From Epiperipatus broadwayi (taxonomy: Eukaryota > Onychophora > Udeonychophora > Euonychophora > Peripatidae): a stretch of DNA of 64,000 bases. Under the pieces are notes generated by a model. The model saw only the letters and a program-made list of their open reading frames with translations. It searched no databases and was not told the origin of the DNA. Shown here one piece after another: positions 11,370 to 23,339 of this stretch. A program made the position numbers and the translations under genes. The stretch lies in NCBI GenBank assembly GCA_028023455.1, contig JAQFVV010000141.1, positions 2,056,056 to 2,120,055 of the forward strand. Direction: 5' to 3'. Positions within the stretch are counted from its first letter, which is position 1; every line of letters begins with the position of its first letter.

Positions 11370-11760
11370 TTGTCGCACAGATGGAAAACTTTAAATACAT
11401 ATATTTTTTCTTTTTAACATAAAAAAAATGTATTTGAAAGTACTTTTTTCTAAAAAAAAAAGTAAAGATTTAAAGATAAATATTTTTTAAAAGTAACATA
11501 AATGAAAATGGAAACAGGTATTAATTAATTCCTGTGTAATCTCAAAATAGAAATAATTGTATTATTAATTAAATGCAAAGCAAACTAGCCCTTGGGGCAC
11601 TTAAATAATTAAAAAGGTCAGATAAAAGAACAAAAAAAAATAATGACCAATGCAATCATGAAGCCACAGTTTAGACCTTCAATAAAACATCAGAGTCTGT
11701 GACATAATCTTCAATCAATCTGTGAAAATGCTGATAAGAGGCTAATAAAAATATAAAAGC
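11370..11760 (+). mobile_element. Diverged fragment of the 58-64 kb LTR family
   Basis: Several blocks occur in the same order as the LTR at 59309-61750: gtcgcacagat, a segment ending aaagatttaaagataaa, aatggaaa with attaattaat, ggggcacttaaat (gagcatttaaat in the LTR) and ggtcagataaaagaacaaaa (gtcagatagaaaaaaaaacaa). Similarity fades beyond about 11760. Old partial copy, ends uncertain. Confidence 0.45.
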
Positions 11761-12269
11761 CAAAATATTTGATTTCATGAATTGTTGTTGACTTAGAGGC
11801 TCACTATTATGCTATATATAAGCTGTACCTGTATTGCAGACTCCAAAATATAGGAGTCTTAAAATAGATTTAATTTCTTGATAACCAGCTGAGGCCTCAT
11901 GATGACAGTTCCTGACCAAATGAATGGCAAGAAGCATATTTGTTTCAAAGAAGGACAAGCACTATGAAAGTGATCATAATGATGGATCTCTAAATCTGTG
12001 GAATCCATAAAGTATGAACTCTTATGTTTATCTAATGTTAACTTTTTCTAAATTTGCAGTTAATAATGGAAAATAATAACTCTTATCTGATCTAAAAAAT
12101 GCAAAATCGATTATTAATATTTTTATGCATATGTTTTAATAATTGTTTCCATTTTATGTTCTTATTTATTTATTATATAAATTATTAAAATATATTAAAT
12201 TTAAGTTGGGTGTAGATAGCTGCATAAAATCATTAATGTTTGGTTTTTTTTTTCATATGCCAAAAATTA
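11761..12269. other. No gene seen
   Basis: A+T-rich DNA without supported open frames or RNA genes. It may be a further decayed part of the neighbouring LTR remnant, but I cannot show that. Confidence 0.35.
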
Positions 12270-13560
12270 TGGCCAATCATAAAAAATAACTCAAATGTAA
12301 AACCTATCCCTCTCCCCAAATGAAGACTTTCTATCCAAAAATAACTGAAATGGACAAATTAAATCAACAAATACTTCTAAAATACAATTTAAAAAACAAC
12401 CCTAAAAATACTATGCATCAAGAATTCAATGAAATATAATTAAAATGCAAATAGACAATTTGTTGTATTACTAAGAGATAAACCCTTTCCTTCCTCCTGA
12501 ATAAAAAAATATAACAAAAAATGGAAGCTACTGAGGAACTTTTCATGGAAAATACAAAAACACAATTTTATCAAATTATTTAGATTTCAATATTTGCAAA
12601 GGATCAGATTGAAAAGCAATGTTTACTATAAACTTAAAAGAATATTACATGAGACAATCTATTTCTTAAATTAATAATTATCTGCTTTGAAATTATGCAA
12701 TATCATTAAAAATAACTCAAACATAAAACCTACTCATCTCCCACAATGAAGAATTTCTATCCAAAAATAACTGAAATGAACAAATTAAATGAAAGAAATA
12801 TTTTTAAAATACAAATTTTAAAAAAAAATGTTATGCATCATAAAGAATTCAATCAAAAATAATAATAAAGCAAATACAGAATTTGGTGTATTACTAAGAG
12901 ATAAACCCTTTTCCCCCTCCTGCATGAAGAACTGTAATGAAAAATGGCAGTCACTGAATATAAAAAAATTATTTGCAAATAATAACTCACAATGCTTAAA
13001 TATGGAGTAATACATAGTAAGTGATTAAATATAATTATAGCTAGTTTAAAATAATTATTGATTACATTTACAGAAAAAGAAAAATTTATTGGCAAGAATG
13101 TTACATGATTTTATTTTTACAAGAATTTAAATCATTGAAAATATTAAAATAGTGTGTTTTAAAAATATATTTGTAAAAATATAACCAACTTTTTGTTCAA
13201 ACTACAGTTAGTGCCATTTACATAATGATGAGTTGATCGATATCCTGCCTTGTTTATAATTCTTTTTTAATTAAAATTATTAAATTTACCTTTCTATTGC
13301 TAAATTTCTTATCCTAACACTTTAACCAAAGGTGATCCTAATGGGATTAGCAGCAGATTGAAAACATAATTTAACAGAAGACATTGACAATACACTGGCA
13401 AATTTATTTAAAGAAAGTTGCAGATTAAAATATAGCATAATAGGTCTGTCACATGTATATAATACCCCATTGCAATTTAAAATATAGAATGATTCTTCAT
13501 CATTTTGACTAAAGAGAAAATATTTTCTTTAAAATATATTTTAGTACCATCTTCTGTGCA
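12270..13560 (+). repeat. Repeat family C, plus-strand copy with two internal tandem units
   Basis: About 1.3 kb that reappears as its reverse complement at 23500-24930. Landmarks are atctccc/ctccccaaatgaaga, tttctatccaaaaataactg, tattactaagagataaaccc, gttgatcgatatcctgcctt and agaaagttgcagattaaaat. Inside the copy, the block from taactcaaa to aatggcag occurs twice (about 12283-12530 and 12710-12950), period about 430 bp. The 60-80 aa frames on either strand here share no protein features between copies and are rejected. Type of element unknown. Confidence 0.7.
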
Positions 13561-13584
13561 CACTGGTAATTTTATATAAGATGC

Positions 13585-13797
13585 ATATATCATTCTGATT
13601 TATTTAAAGAAAGTTGCATATTGAAATGTGATGTAACAGCTTTTTCTTACATTAAAAAATTATAGTTGCAAACAATTATTTAAAGAATATACTTCCACAA
13701 AATATAACACTCCATTGCAATTTAAAAATAATAAATTATTTTTCAGATTTTTGCCAAAGAGAAAATATTTTCTTAAAATATACTTTAGTACTATATT
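13585..13797 (+). repeat. Extra copy of the right end of family C
   Basis: Repeats the 13404-13560 block in the same orientation: tttatttaaagaaagttgca, ccattgcaatttaaaa, agagaaaatattttctt and actttagtac. A further inverted copy lies at about 14247-14460, and another is the left end of the 23.5-kb copy. Confidence 0.65.
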
Positions 13798-13866
13798 CTG
13801 TGCATAGTGTATATATATATATATATATATAGTACTAAAGTATATTTTAAGAAAATATTTTCTTAT
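13763..13866. repeat. Palindrome centred on (TA)n
   Basis: The phrase agaaaatattttcttaaaat with actttagtactat before the (TA)n tract at 13808-13830 is repeated in inverted form directly after it (13829-13866). The arms are about 35 bp and essentially perfect. Confidence 0.75.
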
Positions 13867-13888
13867 ATATATATATATATATATATAT

Positions 13889-13900
13889 ATAGCAAGAATG

Positions 13901-13940
<40 letters not shown>

Positions 13941-13952
13941 CATTCTTGCTAT
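13889..13952. repeat. Palindrome centred on (TA)n
   Basis: tagcaagaatggaata before a (TA)n tract (about 13906-13936) is mirrored by tattccattcttgcta after it. The inner tract may form an extended cruciform. Confidence 0.8.
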
Positions 13953-14139
13953 TAAAAGGTCTGAAGGTTGCCTTGATAGCAGTGAGAAATATTGATTACT
14001 ATATTTTACTGTGAATGTTTAGGTGGTTACTGGTTGGAACTTAATTATATACATATATTGCAAATGCATATATATTTTTTAATGTGAGAGGTCTAGTGGT
14101 GTATTCAAAAAAAATATAGGTGCATTTTCAACTTTGTTT

Positions 14140-14160
14140 AAATAAAACATAAATATGCAT

Positions 14161-14196
<36 letters not shown>

Positions 14197-14206
14197 ATGC
14201 ATATTT

Positions 14207-14252
<46 letters not shown>
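14140..14252. repeat. Palindrome centred on (TA)n, followed by a second (TA)n
   Basis: aaaacataaatatgcatctt precedes a (TA)n tract (about 14163-14192) and aagatgcatatttatgtttt follows it; the arms are perfect over about 20 bp. A second (TA)n tract runs from about 14213 to 14252. Confidence 0.8.
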
Positions 14253-14257
<5 letters not shown>

Positions 14258-14460
14258 AAAGTATATTTCTAAGAAAATATATTCTCTTTGGAAATATGCT
14301 GAAGAGTCATTTATTATTTTAAATTGCATTGGGGTCTTATATTCTGTAGAAGTACATTTTTTAAATAATTGTTTGTGCCTATATTTTTTAATGTAACAAA
14401 GATCTATTATGTTAGATTTCAATTTGCAACTTTCTTTAAATAAAACATAATGAAATATGC
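14247..14460 (-). repeat. Inverted partial copy of the family C right end
   Basis: The reverse complement matches 13404-13560: agtactaaagtatatttcta, ctctttggaaatatgctg, aaattgcattggggt and caatttgcaactttctttaa. The 153-aa minus-strand frame over this area is mostly repeat-derived Tyr-Ile runs and is not a gene. Confidence 0.6.
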
Positions 14461-14717
14461 ACTTTATATATAATCCCCATTGTGCACAGAATATTAAGGC
14501 AGTCAACTTCAGCTTAAGATTGAGCTTCATGTTTCCTCCTACTAACCTATGTTTAAAACCTATATCCCACCCCACTCCTTTTGTGTTGTATATATATTTT
14601 ATGTATACATTTGAGATGTGCACCTAAATTATAAAATTTTAACTTTTAAATTAACATTTTTATTATTTTTAATTTTCTGATTATTAATTCTTTTTATTAA
14701 AATATATAGGTGTGACT

Positions 14718-14839
<122 letters not shown>

Positions 14840-14849
14840 CAAAATACTA

Positions 14850-16200
14850 ACAAAATATAGATTTTTTTGTAAATATTTTATTATATGTCATTTTAAACTT
14901 TTTCCTTTTAAAGTACTTTTTTTTATTAAAATGCATGTTTTATAAAAACCAAGATGGAAGCTGCGACAGTTAATTGTCTAAAATTAATGAAAGGGTTGGA
15001 AGCACTGTTATTTTAATCTGTAGAATGCTATTTTTAATTAGAGTTTTTACTTAAAATGAAATGGGGATTAAGATTAAAGATTTTCTTTTAATTATAAACA
15101 TTTTTCTCAAATCTATTTCTAATCTGTAAATAGATTTAAATTTATTTTTGAATGTTATCTTATTGTTGCATCTTGAAAAACAATCGATAAAGAAAAAGTA
15201 TAAAATGGCTGTATTTGGTATCACAGGGACAGATTAGATTAGCTACATTTAGAGAGCTGTATTGTAAACATATTTCATTTTGCTTGAAACTTAAAATGAT
15301 GTAGTAATAAATCCACCTCCCTTCTTGGCCCTGTGGGTCATCATCTTCCGTGGCTGTACCATTCTGCTGCCCAAGAGTGAAGTAAAAGTTTGACCTAAGA
15401 ACTTTAGTATGCTAATAGAAGCTTGCTGCCACAGGAGAACTTGCATTTCAATTGCCGTGCACTACTAAAGTGGACTCTTAAAATTGCAAAGTAACTTGTC
15501 AAGCCATCATCTCAAACTAAATTTTGCCTAACTCATCTATCAAGATTTCTTCTAATGGGTTATTTAACTTTACCTTTTTTTAAATATGTAAATGTAATTT
15601 GCTATTAAATAATTTTAAAAAATTTAATCCTATCTCATATGCTCTAACTTTCCTTAATTTTGGTGGGGTCATTTATTTAGAGTTATTTATTACTTGATTT
15701 TATATGTATGCATTTGTTATTAATTTACCAATCTCACACAAACTGGTAAGCTTAATGTATAAAAATCTTTTCTGTCATTTTTAAGTAAACTTTCATGAAA
15801 CAAGTTATTAACATCCCCTTTTAAAAACAGAACATATTATTAATTAATATGCTCCCTAGATTGTTTTTGAGTCAAAATTTTATTTATGTTTTAGTGTAAA
15901 AATATATTTGTTTAACTCTGGATTTTCTACCCGGGGTGAATCCAGAACTCAAACTAATTAACACTTTGAAACCTTATTCATTTTATAAATGTTATTCAAT
16001 TTTGAAAAGGTGACCAATTAGTTTTTCTATAACAGCTAGTTTTAATTTTACATACTTTTAAAATATAAAATACAATACTTATATATTCCATTTATTGTAA
16101 AATCAACGAAGGTGAGATTTATTTATTTTAAATAGTAGAAAAGGGAAGTGGGGTAAATTGTAATGTTTCCTTTGCTAAATAAAATCTTCAAGTATATTTT
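14850..16200. other. No gene seen; less A+T-rich patch at 15300-15530
   Basis: The patch near 15300-15530 has higher G+C than its surroundings but is interrupted by stops in all frames I checked by eye. A TATA-like gtataaaatgg occurs at about 15197 without a supported transcript. Nothing else is recognisable. Confidence 0.35.
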
Positions 16201-16207
16201 AGTAAAT

Positions 16208-16323
<116 letters not shown>

Positions 16324-16474
16324 TGCATAGCATATTATTTGTCTAAATTATGGTATTCAAACTAGGGTCATTTATTTTTAAAAGCAGTAAATCTTATTCA
16401 ATGTCGTTAGTGACATTCATTCATACTGCATTACTGACATTTAGCCTATCTTTATATATATATATATATATATA

Positions 16475-18212
16475 TTCAACCGTGTTCAAATATGTGCATT
16501 CGAAACACTGGTCTCTTAGGCAGAGAAGAACATACTCGGAGAGTATGTATGCCCAAACGATATCTATAAAGTATATAACTAGCATTACATTTCCAGGACA
16601 TAGCTTCTTCTCGGCTGTTGAGTTCAACACCAAATCCAAAGCACTTTTTTGTTTGTGTATAAATACGGGCACCAGCTGTTTATTCTAAAAGAATACTAAA
16701 AGAATAGACAACGCACTTTGAACAGTGGCCACTAACTCAATACCTAAATCCACAACTAGCTCAGCTGTTTGTAATCACTAATACATTATACTTAATTAGT
16801 GGTTAAAAGAATTGATAAAAGAATTGTAAAAGGAATTTATAAAAGAGATTGATAAAAGAATTTGGTAAAAGAATTAATAAAAAGAATTGACTGACAAATA
16901 AAATTTAATTTTAAAGACAATTTATTAACTAACATTTATTTACTAAATTTAAACATTTTATAATTTTAATAAAAACACACGCATATTTTTAAATTAACAT
17001 TTCTAAACTAGTTTAAATATTATTGTATATTTTCATAACCGAACACTGGTATTTATCTAATTTATCCAATAATATTGATATAAGGATCACGCACATATTA
17101 ACTCATGCACACACATAATAATAATAAAGTATTACATAGCATTTGAAATTTAAGCACAGCTATCAATAGTTCATTTATGTATGATATCGAGTTCATTTAA
17201 TTAGACTCTTGGAGGATTCCCACAAATTAATGAAATGCAATGGCTATTACAGTATAAACGAAAAAAGCAAATGTTTTACCTAGGATTTTGAACGTAGATT
17301 TAGCACTTTGTTTTCTTCTTGTTTGTTGTTTCTTCCAGTATGAATGGTTCCAGTATGAATGCTTCCAGCCAGCTGGGACATTTCCTTGATGAGTTTCCTT
17401 ATTATTCATGATCATTACTATTGGAGACAATTAGATACTGATGGAGATTTTCTAAGTTGTTACATTGACATTATTTCACGGGCAGATATTGCTGTTTTCA
17501 TCAGACTTTTTAGGCTGTGGAGAGGCATGAATTCCCAAAGTCTTCTCAACACTGCATTTTGTTTGTTAACTGACTCAATTAATTTCTGAACTGCACTACT
17601 CAATTACTTTTGTGAACTGATTACTGTCCGATAAAAAAAGGTCTATTTATACCTGTGCCTTGTTGTCTTTCTAATATCTCTGGCAAAGATCTGTTGTCAA
17701 ATTCCAGTGATAATCATTTGATAAACATGTTTTGGAAGATTGTTTAATTAGTAATAGCCATGCAATAAAACATGTTGTTTTATTTTATTAATAGCCATTG
17801 CTGTGTTTTTAATGATAATCTTCTTTTATTTCGCATACATTTTATTTATTTACAAATCGCACATATATATGCACATATATTTTTAATACAATTTACTATT
17901 TTGTTTTAACATTATTTTTTCTTTAATCAAACTTGAATGAAAAGAGATTTGTATGTTTTAACTTTTTAAATTATATTATTATGAATACTAATAAAAACTC
18001 TTTACTTCCTTTTATAACCCTTAGTTTAATTTCTCTAACAAAACACCCCTCTCCCCTTCTGAAATTAATGATAGAAAACTATTTGATTCTTATCTTTTCC
18101 GAAAACAAGCTGCAATAAACTCAATATTTAATTTTATGTTTCTCTTTAATGAAAGATTATTTTAATAATATAATTTTAGATAAAATTATATGTGCCTATA
18201 TCAATATAGGTA
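16475..18212 (-). repeat. 3' LTR of the non-autonomous element
   Basis: Starts on the plus strand at ttcaacc right after a (TA)n tract (16453-16474) and ends at cctatatcaatataggta, where the polypurine tract begins. That terminal phrase is itself a short inverted repeat (CCTATAT/ATATAGG). Length 1738 bp, against 1.7 kb for the solo copy at 8029. The open frames inside (16350-16688, 17227-17430, 17359-17589, 17933-18118) are not conserved as proteins between copies and are not genes. Confidence 0.75.
17643..17651 (-). promoter_or_regulatory. TATA box in family A LTR
   Basis: TATAAATAG on the minus strand, followed about 25-30 bases later by ATCGGACAGTAATCAGTTC. It is in the same place as in copy 1 (9141-9149). 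In the 5' LTR copy the site reads TATAAGTAG. Confidence 0.5.
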
Positions 18213-18217
18213 TATTA

Positions 18218-18233
18218 CTCCACCCTTCCTTTT
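18218..18233 (-). promoter_or_regulatory. Polypurine tract
   Basis: The minus strand reads AAAAGGAAGGGTGGAG immediately upstream of the 3' LTR, with five bases before the conserved LTR terminus. This is the expected plus-strand primer site of an LTR retrotransposon. Confidence 0.7.
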
Positions 18234-18466
18234 GAGAGTAAAATGCATCATTTTTGACCATTTTATCTCTGACAACATTAAATCTTAATTTATTATTCTT
18301 TCTAAGTTTGCTTTTGATATCTTTTCCTTTCCATGCTAAGGGCAATCTCCAATTATGCTTTTCTTCTTTCTATGCTGGTAACACTGCTTACAATGTTCAT
18401 CCTGGATAATGACCATGAGGACAAACTAAATTTGTGGCACAGGGATCTTTTATAAATGAAGCTTTG

Positions 18467-18653
18467 GCTGCCGATTCTCTTGATCGGGCTTTGACTAAGA
18501 AAAAGTGGCTGCAAATAACAGGAATTTCAACTGTCCATTTCTGACTTACGCCCTGGAAAATGATTGCTGATTCTCTTGATCGGATTTTGACTAAGCAGCT
18601 GCAATGGCAGGAATTTTCAACTGTCCATTTCCGACTTATGCTTTGGAAAATGA
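18467..18653 (-). repeat. Tandem duplication of 96 bp inside the element
   Basis: gattctcttgatcgg occurs at 18473 and 18569, and tcaactgtccatttc also recurs once per unit. Each unit ends in tggaaaatga. Two copies with a few indels, in the non-coding internal region. Confidence 0.75.
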
Positions 18654-18659
18654 GGTATG

Positions 18660-19739
18660 AGATATGGGGATTCTCCCCTGAAAAGTGACTTACGACTTAC
18701 TCTGGTTGTTGCCAGTGCATTTTTTTAAATAGGAATGATTCCGGCCAGTCCGTTACGGGTACTAGAATTTATCCAGTCGAGAGCTTTAAACTTAATCCTT
18801 ATCTAACTTATTTCAATACTACCCTCATCCCTTTAGATTCGAACCCTTATACGCTCCTAATACAACTTAGATTGACTTTCATTTATATTATTTTTAAATT
18901 CATTACGAACATTATTTAAATATTTAGTTTTATGATACTTATTTATGCTACAATATTATTTTGAAACTATCACGGACACATATTTATTTATATTACAATA
19001 TTATTTTTTAAACATTTGTTTACCTTATATATTAACGTATGTGTACTCAGAGAGAAAAAAAAAACTGTTTTACTTTATTACAATTCATCCTTATACAAAT
19101 ATCTATTTGACTAACTTAATTTTATTATAGAAATTTTGTTATCTTTTCATTTATTTAAATCTACAACTTTACTTTTATATCATTAATTTGACCCATTTAT
19201 TTAACTTGATTTTATTGATTTTTTATTTATTTGAACTGTTTTTTTATGAGCATTTCCTTAATTAATATGTGCGTGGAGAAAAAAAAAAATTTATTTTGCG
19301 AAGACTCCGTTATTATTATTTGACAAAACAATCCATCATTTTAAATAGCAAAATTCTAATTCAGGCTTTTCACCTTTGTCAAAATAATTATATTAGACTC
19401 ATAGTCCATTTCCGGTCCTTTTTGTTTAATTCATTTACTATTCCCCCTTATTACTACCTCTTACATTATGTCCGTCGGCTCCTTTTTTCTTTCTACAAAT
19501 TCAATAATATAAATTAAATTTCCTCTCTTATCGGTTCCGCTTTTATATTTTATTGCTTTATCTCTTTCTCTTTCTGTTCTGTTTTCGACTTCGTAACTCA
19601 GAAAACCTTTATACCTAGACAAACTCCGAATTACTTCAATCTGGGAATATTTTTTTCTACGCTTCCTTTTTGTTTTAAATCTACGTCTGCAGCGAATGCG
19701 AACATTTACTTTAACTTTTTTAAATTTTTGTAAAAACTT
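18660..19739. other. Non-coding internal region of the element
   Basis: No pol-type motif is visible on the minus strand. The plus-strand frames at 18945-19130 and 19269-19517 are antisense to the element and look like chance frames. Confidence 0.5.
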
Positions 19740-20234
19740 TTATACACTATCTACTACCTTGAACTTATGTTTTTCTTCTATTTCTTGATCTACAATTGTG
19801 TCTACTTTATTTATCACAATGCTATCTGATTCTAATTCAATTTCCATGTCTTTTATCACCTCAACTTCCTTTTCAACTTCCTGACTTTCTTTAATTAAAT
19901 CTAACTCTATAACTTCTTGGTTCTTCTCTACCTTTACCATTATCTCACATCTTATTTCTCTTACTTCTGCTCTGAGTTCTTTAATTTCTGTTTTAACCTG
20001 ACTAATTTCTTCCTTCAATTCTGCTTTGAGTTCTAACTGACTTTGTTCAAATTTCTGACACAATTCTTGTTGACTTTGTTTAAATTCTTGACGCATTTCT
20101 TCGATCATATTCATCATCATTTTCATCATCATTCGCATCTCAGATACTTCTTCTTTCTCCTTTTCTACTAACTGGGGATTTTTAAAATATATTGGGCTTT
20201 CTTTTGGATCCATTTTCGAAATTTTTAATTTCAA
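19740..20234 (-). CDS. Coiled-coil gag-like protein, 164 aa
   Basis: The only substantial frame in the internal region, starting about 320 bp after the PBS-like site, where gag is expected. From about residue 25 to 125 it is a continuous heptad-type coiled coil rich in Glu, Lys and Gln, with internal repeats such as EFKQSQQELCQKFEQSQLEL. There is a Met-rich stretch (MRMMMKMMMNM, about residues 33-43). There is no zinc knuckle and no capsid-like domain. The N-terminal coiled coil of the Gypsy gag at 34.7-35.1 kb has a similar style (repeated QSQE and KFD units), so this may be the N-terminal part of a related gag retained in a non-autonomous derivative. An intact frame in a defective element may mean selection or youth. 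Confidence 0.55.
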   Translation of the reverse strand: MKLKISKMDPKESPIYFKNPQLVEKEKEEVSEMRMMMKMMMNMIEEMRQEFKQSQQELCQKFEQSQLELKAELKEEISQVKTEIKELRAEVREIRCEIMVKVEKNQEVIELDLIKESQEVEKEVEVIKDMEIELESDSIVINKVDTIVDQEIEEKHKFKVVDSV

Positions 20235-20551
20235 AGTACTAGCACTTATGTTAAACTAAATTTAATTACGACTTATTTATTTATTTTTTCTTACTAAGAT
20301 GGGAACTCACGCTAACTCCACCCTTTTAGTCCCTTTCTCTACCCGATCTAATGCTTTAACTCCGCCCAAATATCAACTGTCTCTGATTTGATAGCATACA
20401 TGTCAAAAACTCTTTTCTTTCGGAAAAAAAGTTTTCGGTCAATTCTTTTTTTTTAAATTAAAACACTTTTACATACGTATTTTAACTTTTGTATAAAACA
20501 AAATTTTCAAAAAGAAACAAAGTATTTCATTACTATTGTTTCTTACGTTCA

Positions 20552-20573
20552 GCCCCACAGTTGGGTATAGCCA
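20552..20573 (-). promoter_or_regulatory. Primer-binding-site-like sequence
   Basis: The minus strand begins TGGCTATACCCAACTGTGGG and continues GC, one base after the LTR edge. It starts with TGG as PBSs do and resembles the tRNA-Lys-type PBS of the Gypsy element (TGGCGCCCAACGTGGGGC) with insertions. The exact tRNA is not certain. Confidence 0.55.
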
Positions 20574-20574
20574 T

Positions 20575-22178
20575 TTCAACCATGTTCAAATATGTACATT
20601 CAAAACACCGGTCTCTTAGGCAGAGAAGAGCATACTCGGAGAGTATGTATGCCCAAACGATAGCTTTAAAGTATATAACTAGCGTTACATTTCCAGGACA
20701 TAGCTTCTTCTCGGCTGTTGAGTTCAACACCAAATCCAAAGCACTTTTTTGTTTGTGTATAAACACGGGCGCCAGCTGTTTATTCTAAAAGAATACTAAA
20801 AGAATAGACAACACACTTTAAACAGTGGCCACTAACTCAATGCCCAAATCCACGACTAGCTCAGCTGTTTGTAATCACTAATAGATTATACTTAGTGGTT
20901 AAAAGAATTGATAAAAGAATTGTAAAAGGAATTTATAAAAGAGATTGATAAAAGAATTTGGTAAAAGAATTGATAAAAAGAATTGACCGACAAATAAAGT
21001 TTAATTTTAAAGACAATTTATTAACTAACATTTATTTACTAAATTTAAACATTTTATAATTCTAATAAAAACACACGCATATTTTTAAATTAACATTTCT
21101 AAACTACTTTAAATATTCTTGTATATTTTCATAACCGAACACTGGTATTTATCTAATTTAACCAATAATATTGATATAAGGATCACGCACATATTAACTC
21201 ATGCACACACATAATAATAATAAAGTATTACATAGCATTTGAAATTTAAACACACATATCAATAATTCATTTATGTATGATAGCAAGTTCATATAATTAG
21301 ACTCTTGGAGGATTCGCATGAATTAATGAAATGCAATGGCTATTACAGTATAAACGAAAATAAGCAAATATTTTACCTAGGATTTTGTACGTAGATTTAG
21401 CACTTTGTTTTCTTCTTGTTTGTTGTTTCTTCCAGTATAAATGGTTCCAGTATGAATGCTTCCAGCTGGCTGGGATGTTTCATTGTTGAGTTTCCTTATT
21501 ATTCACGGTTATTACTATTGGAGACAATTAGATACTGATGGAGATTTTCTAAGTTGTTACATTGACATTATTTCACAGGCAGATCTTGCTGTTTTCATCG
21601 GACTTTTTAGGCTGTGGAGAGGCATGAATTCCCAAAATCTTCTCAACATTGCATTTTGTTTGTTAACTGACTCAATTAATTTCTGAACTGCACTACTCAA
21701 TTACTTTTGTGAACTGATTACTGTCCAATAAAAAAAGGTCTACTTATACCTGCACCTTGTTGTCTTTCTAATATCTCCAGCAAAGATCTGTTGTCAAATT
21801 CCAGTGATAATCATTTGATAAACATGTTTTGGAAGATTGTTTAATTAGTAATAGCCATGCAATAAAACATGTTGTTTTATTTTATTAATAGCCATTGCTG
21901 TGTTTTTAATGATAATCTTCTTTTATTTTGCATACATTTTATTTATTTACAAATCGCAATATATACGCACATATATTTTTAATACAATTTACTATTTAGT
22001 TTTAACATTATTTTTTCTTTAATTAAACTTGAATGAAAAGAGATTTGTATGTTTTAACATTTTAAATTATATTTTTACGAATACTAATAAAAACTCTTTA
22101 CTTCCTTTTATAACCCTTAGTTTAATTTCTCTAATGAAACACCCTTCTACCCTTCTGAAATTAACGATAGAAAACTAT
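20575..22178 (-). repeat. 5' LTR of the non-autonomous element (distal end missing)
   Basis: Collinear with the 3' LTR from ttcaacc through gataatcttcttttatt to gatagaaaactat, where it stops at a (TA)n tract instead of continuing to cctatatcaatatagg. About 100-130 bp of the distal end are therefore missing. The frames at 20489-20788, 20533-20766, 21456-21686 and 22029-22235 are shadows of the LTR. Confidence 0.75.
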
Positions 22179-22283
22179 ATATATATATATATATATATAT
22201 TACATGCTTCTAGGCTTCTAATCTGGGGGTTGTGAGAAGTTCAAACCCACAGATTTCTTCTCATATCTCATTCTGTAGATAGT

Positions 22284-22470
22284 ATTTATTTTGTCTAAAA
22301 ATGCCTCTGGAAGTGATTCCTAAGTCTGGCACACACTATGCATATCCATTTATTTTGTATAAAATGCCTCTGGTAGTGATCCCGTAACTTTACATGCTAT
22401 GCATATTCATTTCTTCGTATCAAAGACCTGCATGTTGGTGATGATCATGGCATGCCTATATACTTCATTC
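22284..22470 (+). repeat. Degenerate tandem repeat, about 3 x 63 bp
   Basis: tttattttgtctaaaaatgc (22285), tttattttgtataaaatgcc (22349) and a weaker third unit starting tttcttcgtatcaaag (22410). The first two share cctctgg-agtgat and ctatgcatat. Confidence 0.65.
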
Positions 22471-22774
22471 TCATCCAGAAGCATGACCATTTCCTCTTAA
22501 TTATATTTGGCTATTATGTCAGTACCACAAACTTCTTCATATATTTATTACTTTTGCTTCATGAACCAGTTTTAATGCTCTAATATTAAAAGTGTGCTCT
22601 ACTTAAAATATATACAAATGCCAACTACTTTTAGTTTCATTAATTACAATTATTTCAGTCTTATACAATCCCCCCATCATAACTTATTTCTGTATTTAAG
22701 AGTAACTATATGCCTTGGGTAATATAAAGCGTTCATCTTACCAGCACTAATTAAAATAATTTTCAGTAAGCATT

Positions 22775-23140
22775 TTGATATGTAATCAAATGTTTTCAAA
22801 TGTATTTTATTTTTTTCATGACTATAATGGCATGAAAATAATTTATCTTATATTTGTAATGAATCCCAGAACACTTCCTGAAATAATGCTAGTCACCATG
22901 TTTCAGAACCATAATCCAAAGCATTTAATAGCAATTTTATGCAAATTTTTTGTAATGGGTGATTCGCATCTTAATATTAAACCCACCAAAGATGTGTCCT
23001 TATTTATAATATATTATTTAGCTAATAAAGAGCATATGAGAAATAATTGTGTGAATGACAATATACAATTATCTATTATTTGGCAGATTGCTTGCTCATT
23101 CACGCACATACTAATGTACTTACTTTATAAATGTATGTAA
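22775..23140 (+). CDS. Open frame of 121 aa, unrecognised
   Basis: Contains MNPRTLPEIMLVTMFQNHNP and hydrophobic stretches near both ends. No domain, signal peptide or homologue is recognisable. An open frame of this length is uncommon but not impossible by chance in a window of this size and composition. It lies between the truncated LTR and family C, with no promoter or poly(A) context that stands out. Probably non-coding or a decayed exon; listed for completeness. Confidence 0.15.
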   Translation: MICNQMFSNVFYFFHDYNGMKIIYLIFVMNPRTLPEIMLVTMFQNHNPKHLIAILCKFFVMGDSHLNIKPTKDVSLFIIYYLANKEHMRNNCVNDNIQLSIIWQIACSFTHILMYLLYKCM

Positions 23141-23339
23141 ATAATTTGTCATTATATTAAACTAATTATTATCTAACTTATTTGAGAAGTTCAAATTTCT
23201 CTTTTCCCCACTTCCAAATGTACAGCCATCTTGATATATATTTTAGTTTATCATAGTTAATAGATGTCTCATTGTTTTGCTCAGCTTTGCTAGTCAGCCA
23301 GATTAAAATTAATTCTCATGTACCATCACTATTATGTGA

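Larger units (their letters stand above)
16475..22178 (-). mobile_element. Non-autonomous LTR retrotransposon with family A LTRs
   Basis: Two same-orientation family A LTRs (16475-18212 and 20575-22178) bracket a 2.36-kb internal region (18213-20574). In minus-strand order there is a PBS-like site next to the right LTR, then a coiled-coil gag-like ORF, then a polypurine tract next to the left LTR. That is the standard LTR retrotransposon layout. There is no protease, RT, RNase H or integrase frame, so it must use enzymes supplied in trans. The distal end of the right (5') LTR is truncated where it meets (TA)n. The two LTRs look roughly 95% identical by eye over their shared part. Confidence 0.75.

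Noticed and set aside
16350-16688. ORFs of 60-112 aa inside family A LTRs (16350, 16421, 17227, 17359, 17933, 20489, 20533, 21456, 22029, 7980, 56893)
   Set aside because: They recur only because the LTR DNA recurs, appear on both strands, are broken in some copies, and encode no domain.
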